Part shown: positions 56,833-64,000 of the stretch, piece by piece
Numbering within the stretch: the first letter of the stretch is position 1
Layout: each line of letters opens with the position of its first letter
NCBI GenBank assembly: GCA_003313425.1
Contig: NHZP01000055.1
Span: 1-64,000, forward strand
Direction: 5' to 3'
Source of the DNA: Pseudopyrenochaeta lycopersici
Taxonomy: Eukaryota > Ascomycota > Dothideomycetes > Pleosporales > Pseudopyrenochaetaceae
Length of the DNA: 64,000 nucleotides
The notes under the pieces: generated by a model
Told to the model about the DNA's origin: nothing
Database searches by the model: none
Seen by the model: only the letters and a program-made list of their open reading frames with translations
Made by a program: the position numbers and the translations under genes

Positions 56833-57060
56833 AACACCAAGCAACGCCCACGATGTAAGACTATGAGGCCTGAGGCATGGATCCCATCATCCCATCTCGG
56901 TACTGTATCCTCTTCTGGTCTAGCTCCACTTCCCCTTATATAGCCACATCTACTGATACCTCCACAATACAACGAACACTCTCTTTATGACATGCTCTCG
57001 GTGCCTCATATTCCTTACACATGAGATAGAGGGTCTATCAACGCTTATTCGCAATCGAAT

Positions 57061-57960
57061 TCAAAGGCACAAGAGCTCCTCGCCTGCTTCTATCCTTAAA
57101 ACAGTTAGTCGACCACGGCAAAGCTGTAATCGGAAGCATCCTTGAATTTTCTCGTGGATTCCCGAAACTGAACCTGAACATGCCCCTCGAAGTCTAAGGT
57201 CCAGGGTCAGAACGCCTTTATACCCTCGATACCGAATCTGATAGACTGATGGCAGGTACCGCTTATCGCGAAATATGATGTTTCGCCTTTGCGCTAACTG
57301 CCTTGCTAGCTGTGGTGATATATGGCCGCATCCGTCAGTGAAAATGTAGTCGGCGCGCTTGACGTCCTCGATATCCTCACACCGATCTGGAGAGAGTGTA
57401 AGAGCCACCTCCGCACTGGAGAAGAGCAGTCCAACCCTCTTTGCCTTCTTGCCCACCGACTTGAGCTTTGTAAAATCCCCCATGGCCTCAATCTTGGATG
57501 AGATCTGTTCTTTGGTAGCTGCATAAATGAAACAGGACCTGGATTTGAGCTGGCTATTCGAGTGGCCAAAGAAATGGTATTGAATACCGTTGAGTTTAAT
57601 GCCATTGGTCAGCAACTTGGTAATGTAGTCCCCGTTCTCCCTGCCAGTTGGCAAACGCGGCGGACCATCGGGGGCGAGAGCAGGCCATCGAAGCCGAAAG
57701 TTTGCGAAAGATATCAGAAGAAACCTGTCCAACGGTTCTGCTCGCGTGAGCGGTTGATCGGTGGGATTTCATACCGCAAAACAACATCTTGCTTTGCTTC
57801 TGATGAAGTGAAGGATATACACTTCATGAGCCCAGCCGCGTTAGTCTGCCTGGGTTGCAGGAGATTGGGAACTTGATAAGTCCAGGAGCTCTCTTCCGGC
57901 GAAACAGACGCTTGGAGCGTAACTTGAAAAGATCTGGCCCTGCTCATCGTCAAATTGAGA
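57061..57960 (-). pseudogene. RNA-dependent RNA polymerase fragment (RNAi type)
   Basis: Matches the N-terminal half of the cellular RdRP domain that makes double-stranded RNA in gene silencing (QDE-1/SAD-1/Rdp1 family): FLLISFANFRLRW, GIQYHFFGHSNSQLKSRSC, IEAMGDFTKLKSVGKKAKRVG, FTDGCGHISPQLARQL and YQIRYRGYKGVLTLDLRLRG, in the expected order. Upstream the sequence continues in another phase (about 57960-57735, ending in NRSREQNRW), so there is a frame break near 57735, and another lies just after LDLRLRG at about 57185. The catalytic DbDGD region is absent. A dead gene piece, not a working polymerase. Confidence 0.8.
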
Positions 57961-58160
57961 GAGAAGCGTTGAGAACGAACAAGGCGACAATTGCGGGGGT
58001 GGAAGGAAAGAGGGTGCGACGCTGCTCCCGTGATTCGTGACGCCTTGCGTGTGACGTAACACAGAGGTGCCACATGCGGCACGTTCGCATGAGGCAGATA
58101 ACATTCATACCTACCAAGCACACTAGTCTAATTTGACCTTTGCAACTTTGTACGGGCTAA

Positions 58161-58820
58161 ATGGCAGAAGAAGCTACTCAATACCGTAACGTCTACATCA
58201 TCGGCGCTCAGTGCACAGGCAAGACAACGTTAGTCAATAACCTCGAGGAGGAATTCGACAGCAGTGGTTGCGGTCAACCCGGAAAGCAAATGTCCAAACC
58301 GATCATCATCCGGGAGGTTGCCCGAGCCGTGTTGCGGGAAAAGAAGTTCAGTCGAGACGACATCACGAACTCGCCTTCCAGGGCTCTTCAGCTGCAAAAT
58401 CATATCCTTGAAGCCCAGATGGAAGCCGAGAAAGCGGCTTCCAAATCCGACCATCCTTCGCCATGGTATATATGCGATCGCTCCGGCCTTGACCCCATTG
58501 CGTATGCACACATCTTCGTCGGCGAGGACGCGGCAGAGGATATGCTAGCGTCGGAAGCATGGCAGGAGCTTGAAGGGCGCATGAAAGCCGGTATCGTTAT
58601 ACTCTGCGAGGCCGGGTGCAACTGGCTGGTGGATGATGGGACGCGGCTGATGCCTGATGGGATGGAAGACTGGATGCGCGTTGACAACGCGTACCGGAAG
58701 CTGCTGGCTGCGCGTGAGATCGACTACATTGTGTGCTCGAGAAATCTGGTCAGCCTTGCAGACCGTGTGCAGCTCGTCAAGGAGCGATTGGCGCTTTCGG
58801 CCTCCAGCCCGAGCAGTTGA
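58161..58820 (+). CDS. P-loop NTPase/kinase of the AAA_28 (NadR-kinase-like) family
   Basis: A 219-aa intact single-exon gene. Walker A GAQCTGKT at residues 15-22 directly after a short start, VREVAR-like IIREVARAVL (about 50-59), and the strand-end motif WYICDRSGLDPIAYA (about 102-116), where Asp-Arg is typical of nucleoside-kinase-like P-loop enzymes. A lid-like region follows (ILCEAGCNWLVDDGTRLMP), then the helix NAYRKLLAAREIDYIV. Fungal proteins of this kind are uncharacterised, and ATP-dependent phosphorylation of a small substrate is inferred from the fold only. GC-rich codon use contrasts with the decayed surroundings, so it is probably a host gene. Confidence 0.8.
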   Translation: MAEEATQYRNVYIIGAQCTGKTTLVNNLEEEFDSSGCGQPGKQMSKPIIIREVARAVLREKKFSRDDITNSPSRALQLQNHILEAQMEAEKAASKSDHPSPWYICDRSGLDPIAYAHIFVGEDAAEDMLASEAWQELEGRMKAGIVILCEAGCNWLVDDGTRLMPDGMEDWMRVDNAYRKLLAAREIDYIVCSRNLVSLADRVQLVKERLALSASSPSS

Positions 58821-60529
58821 GGCGAACTCTGAATGTATCTGATCTTTGCCTTGGAAAAGGACAAATGCCAAGAATTTAGACCCGCAGTTTTACCGTGCTC
58901 AATCTGTGCTCAAGCTGATTCCCTTCACGTTCTGACCCTTGTCCTCATAGGTTTTGCCAACTTGGGGTATACTCAAGACCCACGACGGTGATTTGGCAAC
59001 CACTGGAGTTATTGGCTGAAATACTATCAAATGTTAACAATCGTCAACAACGGCTTGAGCGAAAGGGGAAGGTGCGCCGGGGATGTCTCAAGACTTGGTG
59101 AGCGAGCTGGTGTAGGTAGACAGGCCCTCAAACTCTTCCTTCCCTTAATAGAACTCAAGCTGGACGAAAAACTGACGCGTAATTTAATGCGGCGTCGGGA
59201 AATCGTGTTTGGATATCCACTATGATTTTTTGCAAAGTCCAAAAACCTCGGCCGGATACCGCTAACGAAATGAGCCCCTAGTATACTTACTTACGTTTAT
59301 TTTTGCTTTTGCTCGGGGGGAACATTTTGGGTGTAAGCAATACTTTGATGGCTTACTCTTCTCATCATTACTACCACAAGTCATCGCTCCTACTACGGTC
59401 CCTAGCCTGAAAAGACGCACAATAATCGGTCGCGCTGCGGCGGTCTTCAATCCCGTCATGCTGGGTCGTCCAGAGCATTATTATAGTCACTACTTTAGAG
59501 GTCGGCGGCAATCAGGAACACTACTACAGTAATAATTTACAGTTCCCACAATGGCGGTCGGTGGTAAGCCACACCACTACTGAAATGGTGACTTCAGCCA
59601 TGTCGGCAAAAACCGGTAGCGATTCTGGAATCACTTTATGACGGTTTTGGCCGTAATCAGTAACGCTTCAGTAATTAGTTAGAATTTGGGGCCAATATTG
59701 CGATATATACTTTCCTGGAGAACGGAAGGATCTCGGGGAGGATCTGGGACAGAATGTAGCGGCCGGACTTTGTTGTGAATTAACTTAGAGTTTATCGAGG
59801 AGAAAACCAAGGGACTTACGCTAGTAAAGCTCGACGTGAGGGTGGAGCACTGCCCTATGCACAACCAATAGGTCTTCAGGCCTTCTTTTCTGCTGAGCCG
59901 GCTCTCATAGTAAACTTATAAATGCAGCTTCATTAATGTTCGTCCCTTCGTCGAGAGACGCACCCTGACACGAGACAATTTGGTAGCTTAGACGTCAATA
60001 ATTCTTTCCTCGCCAGTTTATCAATAGTGCTAATGGGATATAATTCTCTAGATACTTCTCCACTACTGAACCAGTCCGTAGCGAGAATGATGCGGCATTG
60101 GTTGTGCTATGGATCAATTCGTTGACGCCGTCGACTGCCGCTTCAATGGTTCCCCCCTGTTCATTTCCAACGATAGGGGTAGAGTAGAACTTTAAACAGG
60201 TTAATAGAGAGCCGAACGCAGGAAGAATATAGCCCTGGATTAATATACGGTGTTTCCTGTTGGTAGGTCTAGGACTACGGTGATATCTGACTAGGAGAGA
60301 CCGAAATTCTAGACCTTCGGTGAGACCGAGAATATCGGATTGACCGTCGGCCAGTCCGAAGAGCTGAAGTTGAGACCGTAGATATAAAGACTAGGCTGCG
60401 CTCTGAAGAAAGAGAGGGAGATTACTCAAAATAGAGATAGTTCTAAGCCTATTGAGAATTGCATCACATATGCCACATATTGGAGTACTCATACCAACAT
60501 AACACCGTCTAGGCGGTGTGGCATTGACT
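58821..60529. other. No gene; possible old LTR piece
   Basis: Frames are short and unrecognised. 60249-60465 starts TGTTTCCTG and ends GCATCACA with repeated GACCG motifs, and might be a solo LTR, but no second copy is present in the window to test this. Confidence 0.35.
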
Positions 60530-61317
60530 TGATGAGGCGCTTCATCAATGAATCTGGTATGGCTGCCCATGCCTCCACCAACCCTAGTTCAAACGCGTCC
60601 CACTCAGTTTGTGAATCTCCCATATGGTCAAACTCAGGGTAGAGCTTATGGACCTTCTTTTTAAGTGCCTACCAGAGGTGTTCTATTGGGTTGAGATATG
60701 GTGAGTATGGCGGCCAAGTAATAGTCGCAACACCATGGGACTCCAGCCACTCTGTTGGGAACTTTGCAGTGTGGAAAGGTGCGTTGTCCCGCATAAACCA
60801 CTCTCTAGCTCTGTACTGGTCCTGGAGGCCTTCCTCAAGGGCTTGAACACTCGTCACTGAACCTGGCATCCTGTCTGCGCTAATTCCAGACACGCCAATC
60901 ATAACTGAACTGCACACGTTGTTTTACTGTAGATACACCAATTTTTGGTCTGCGCCTTGCTCTATACTAGCGATAGCCCTCCTCAGCCATTGCACGCTGC
61001 ACAGTGCGCTTGGAAACTGCAGGGTAGGCTGCAACAGGCTCCTAGAGGCCAGCCTCCTCCATAAGTCTGCGGTATTAAAAAGTAGGATTTTTTCGAGCGA
61101 TCCGTAATAGAAGACGATGATCTCTAGTTGAAACAGGTAGCTGGCGCATCCGAGGCAGTGAGGTGGTGCTAGAGGTCGTCTCCCATCGTTGTATTGTTTT
61201 TTGTACGCAGCGTTGTGAGCAATGCAGCACGTCAGCAACTTCCTTCGTTCGTATACCAGCCTCAACCTGGGCTAAGCAGTACATACGTTGGGCTTCCGAT
61301 AATTCACCACCAGGCAT
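60530..61317 (-). pseudogene. Degenerate Tc1/mariner transposase
   Basis: The N-terminal helix-turn-helix part is readable (MPGGELSEAQRMYCLAQVE; KEVADVLHCSQRCVQK). After several stops comes the C-terminal DDE_3 part: WFMRDNAPFHTAKFP with the second catalytic Asp and TWPPYSPYLNPIEHLW with the terminal acidic position. There is a stop directly after HLW and others near 61070-60910. Clear terminal repeats were not identified. Non-functional. Confidence 0.8.
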
Positions 61318-61503
61318 TCGATTGCTTGAAATTTGATGTAGTTATGGGGTGCGAAAGAAGATACTCCTCTTGCGCGTTCATGTTGTTGTGGTGGCCTGTG
61401 CGCGATCGCGAACACAAGCGTGTCCTAGTACAGTATCACATGTCGACGAATCTTTGTTGCATGGAGCAACGCTATTACGCTTTTGGATATTACGCTTCGC
61501 AGG

Positions 61504-61770
61504 TGTCGTAACTGACTATTCCCTACTAGCGTTCTGCTTCACCCACACCCACATCAAGATGCAAGCCCAGCCCCGCTCAGCCCTCATCGCATACCCCGCT
61601 GATCGCTTCGTGACTTTGCACAAGAATAACTGTCGCACTTTTGAGTGCTTAGGTGAGTGGTCTCATATTGTGAAAGATTGGTGTATTGTTCTTGGTTGCA
61701 CCCTAGCCTGGCTATCTACAGGAACCGCACGGCAAGCTTAGTAATGCAGTCCATCCTGGCGTGCGACACA
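61504..61770 (-). repeat. 3' LTR of a Ty1/copia element
   Basis: A 267-bp block with short inverted ends (plus strand TGTCG at 61504, CGACACA at 61770). On the minus strand it begins TGTGTCGCACG immediately after a purine tract (CTGAGGGGG, 61771-61779) that follows the pol stop codon. The second LTR is outside the window, so the exact ends are inferred. Confidence 0.65.
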
Positions 61771-61782
61771 CCCCCTCAGATC

Positions 61783-64000
61783 TCATTCCGTGTCGGATGA
61801 GGTCTGGTCGTCCTGGGCACTTTCCTCTGCACGTCCGTATTCTGGATCAATCCGCGAGGAGATATCAACCAGCCCTAGTTGACGCACAAAGTGAGAATGC
61901 CTTTCGGCCGATAGAGGTTTTGTGAAGCCATCCGAAGGCATTTCTCCTGTCGGAACCCACTGAACTGCAACTTTGCCGTCTTTGTAAACCTGCCTCAGCC
62001 AAAGACTGTGAATGTCAACGTGTTTAAATCTGGATGTGAGATGAGGTCTGTCTCGTTGGATCAGACCAGTTGTCTGTTGGTTGTCACAGAGAATGCGAGG
62101 CAGGTGTTCGGGATCCAACTGTATCTGGTGGAACAGCCTGTATAGACCTATTGTTTCCCTCGCTATGTGTGACAGCGATAAGAGCTCCGCCTCAGTCGTT
62201 GACGTGGTTACAGTCTTCTGTTTGGAAGACTGCCACATGATCGGTCCATTGAACAACTTCATTAGGTAGCCCTGCGTGGACCTTCGAGTCTCTGGATCAT
62301 CCGCGAACGATGCGTCGCTCGACAGCTGCAGTACTTCATCATCGCCTGTCTCTACTTCAATGGAGTTTTCCAGAGAGCCCGAGAACTCGATGGCATAGTA
62401 CTTTGTGCTCTGGAGATATGAGAGGACTCGATTTGCGTACCGCAGGTGCTCCGGAGAAGGGTTCGTAGTGAACTGACCTAACTGGCTGGCTGCATAGGAG
62501 ACATCCGGTCTTGATACTACTGCTGCGTACAGTATCGATCCTACATTTTCCTGCATTTCTGCGATTTGTTGGAGTGTGGCTTGTCCTTCATACTGCTGTG
62601 GGCGGTATCCCGACAGCAGAGGCGTGACAGCCGTTTTCGCTGATTCATCGATGCCGAACTTGGTACAGATCTTCTCTATGTACCCATGTTGGCAGATCCA
62701 CAGCCTTTTGGTTTTGGTATCGCGCAGGATGCTGATGTTGAGGAAGGAGGTTGCTTCGCCCAAATCCTTGATCCCGTATCGATTGTCGACTTCGGTCTTG
62801 AACCTGTTGATTGAGTCAATGCATTCTGGTCGTGCAATAACCAGAAGATCATCCACGTAGGAAAACAGAACGAGCCCTGTTTCGTTGTTTGTGAGTATGC
62901 ATGGTTCGTCTGGGCAAGAATGGAATCCCAGACCCTCCAGGAATGAGACTAGTTCGTCGAACCATAGTTTTGGTGACTTCCGCAGCCCATACAGCGCCTT
63001 GCGCAACTTCCATACGTTACCTGGTTGTTTGTACCCTGGCGGGCAGGTAGTGTAGATCTCTTCATCCATGTCTGCGTTGGTGAATGCGTTCTTGAAGTCA
63101 ATTTGATGACACAGAAGCCCGAACGCACAGACGAGGGACATGAGAATGCGGACGCTGCGATATGCGCCGGTCGCTGCATATATGTCGTCAGAGACATGGT
63201 GTTGGAGGTCGCCTCTTACGCAGATTCGTGCTTTGTGACGGACGAGGTACCCGATGCCGTCAAGCTTGTAGGTGAAAACCCATTTCAGCGGCAGGACTTG
63301 CTGTCCCTCCGGGCAGTCGACAAGTTCGAATGTCTTTTTCTCTGCAAGTGATTGTAGCTCAGCGTCTGCAGCACGTCTGAAGCCGTTTCTCTCAGGATGC
63401 CGCCTCAGCTGATGCCAAAAGTCAGGTAGGGGAACTAGATCCTTTCAATGAATTTGCACAGATTGTGCTGAGGCAAAAGCATGTGCCACTTGCTGTCCGA
63501 GTCTAGCACGCTCTAAACGCAGAGCATGCGCCTGGCGTCGCGCTCTCTTCTGAGTCTGCCGCGACGTGGATTGTGTTTGCTGGACGCCGATTGCATCCTG
63601 TCCTCTCTGCGACAGTTTGGTCGTCCTTCCGGAGTTAGTGCGGAGGTTCTAAATAACAGATGCATCATTGGCTGTCCTTGCCACGGGCATTTCTTGCGCC
63701 GTGCTTGTTTGGCGCAGTGCCGATCCAAATGACACCGGCGTGGGATATAGCTGCGGCGCAGGTGCTCCTTTTGATTGGATGTTTGTTTGTGGTTGACTGG
63801 AGATTATTGTCGCAGGCGGAGCCATCGGTGGCGCTGACAGCCCTTGTGTCGTTGACTGTGTTATCGTTGTAGCATCCTCCTCCATGGGGCCTGCTTCTGT
63901 ATCCGTCTCATCGAGGTCGATTTCGTTGATTGTGACTGTGGTTTGTTCTTGTTCGGGGAAGCTTGCCAAGAGTTGCGGATCGTACATGACCCTCTCGGCG
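61783..64000 (-). pseudogene. Ty1/copia pol: reverse transcriptase and RNase H, 5' part beyond the window
   Basis: The open region 63420-61783 encodes the reverse transcriptase (KWVFTYKLDGIGYLVRHKAR, QIDFKNAFTNADMDE, VWKLRKALYGLRKSP, catalytic FSYVDDLLVI) and the copia RNase H (LSSDASFADDPETRRSTQGY, STTEAELLSLSHIARE, ILCDNQQTTGLI), ending after DGFTKPLSAERH. Upstream, the same strand continues as a Gln/Thr/Pro-rich linker (63987-63652), with stop codons near 63650 and 63443, so the polyprotein is interrupted. Integrase and gag lie past 64000. A decayed but fairly young element. Confidence 0.9.

Noticed and set aside
61420..61450. Terminal inverted repeat of the Tc1 element
   Set aside because: A CAGTATCAC-like end is visible on the right, but no matching left end was found near 60.5 kb.
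28900..64000. Possible Starship giant element
   Set aside because: The region is rich in accessory genes and transposons, but no tyrosine-recombinase captain (DUF3435) frame was recognised on either strand.
1..64000. CRISPR arrays, tRNA or rRNA genes
   Set aside because: No regularly spaced repeats and no convincing tRNA B-box (GGTTCGANNCC) or rRNA stretch was seen.

Overview
The window looks like a chromosome segment of a filamentous ascomycete (Pezizomycotina). Genes carry short 44-68 bp introns with GTRNGT donors and CTNAC-type branch sites. The families are typical of these fungi: a forkhead factor, a Pho85-type cyclin, a Zn2Cys6 activator, a lone thioester-reductase domain, a fungal dynamin-like GTPase and an RNAi-type RdRP. 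The transposon set (Fot1/pogo, hAT, MULE, Tc1, Ty1/copia) is also typical. The class cannot be fixed from the sequence alone. No tRNA, rRNA or CRISPR array was found.

Layout. Bases 1-28.7 kb are mostly host genes at moderate density: a decayed region ending in an LTR-like repeat (1-1501), a forkhead gene (2.7-3.7 kb, minus), a PCL-type cyclin (5.4-6.1 kb), a stand-alone reductase domain (6.8-8.1 kb, minus), a second LTR-like repeat (8.8-9.0 kb), small hypothetical genes, a 3-kb Zn2Cys6 activator (16.7-19.8 kb, minus) and unrecognised genes between 21.5 and 26.7 kb. Three places (19.9, 22.6 and 28.7 kb) share a promoter/leader-like block in the same orientation.

Bases 28.9-64 kb are transposon-rich. 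A 1.19-kb segment headed by a 27-28 bp perfect palindrome occurs twice in inverted orientation (28961-30153 and 41397-42583). It brackets a MULE remnant, a hAT remnant, a small secreted-protein gene, an intact pogo element abutting a dead pogo element at one shared TA, and a frameshifted amine-oxidase-type gene. The right copy reads in frame through five introns into the C-terminal half of a transcription factor, giving a predicted 674-aa chimeric protein. Next come a 5'-truncated hAT element, a RecQ-like helicase convergent with a DUF6589-type RNase-H-like protein (about 45-50.2 kb), a broken SesB-like alpha/beta hydrolase divergent from an intact 729-aa dynamin-like GTPase (50.4-56.0 kb), a pogo scrap, a broken RdRP, an intact P-loop NTPase, a dead Tc1 element and the 3' end of a copia element with its LTR running off the right edge.

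The strongest leads are the helicase/DUF6589 pair, the palindrome-headed duplicated gene and its in-frame fusion, the three-copy leader block, the hydrolase/dynamin neighbourhood, and a 21-bp hairpin filling the 3' half of a predicted intron.
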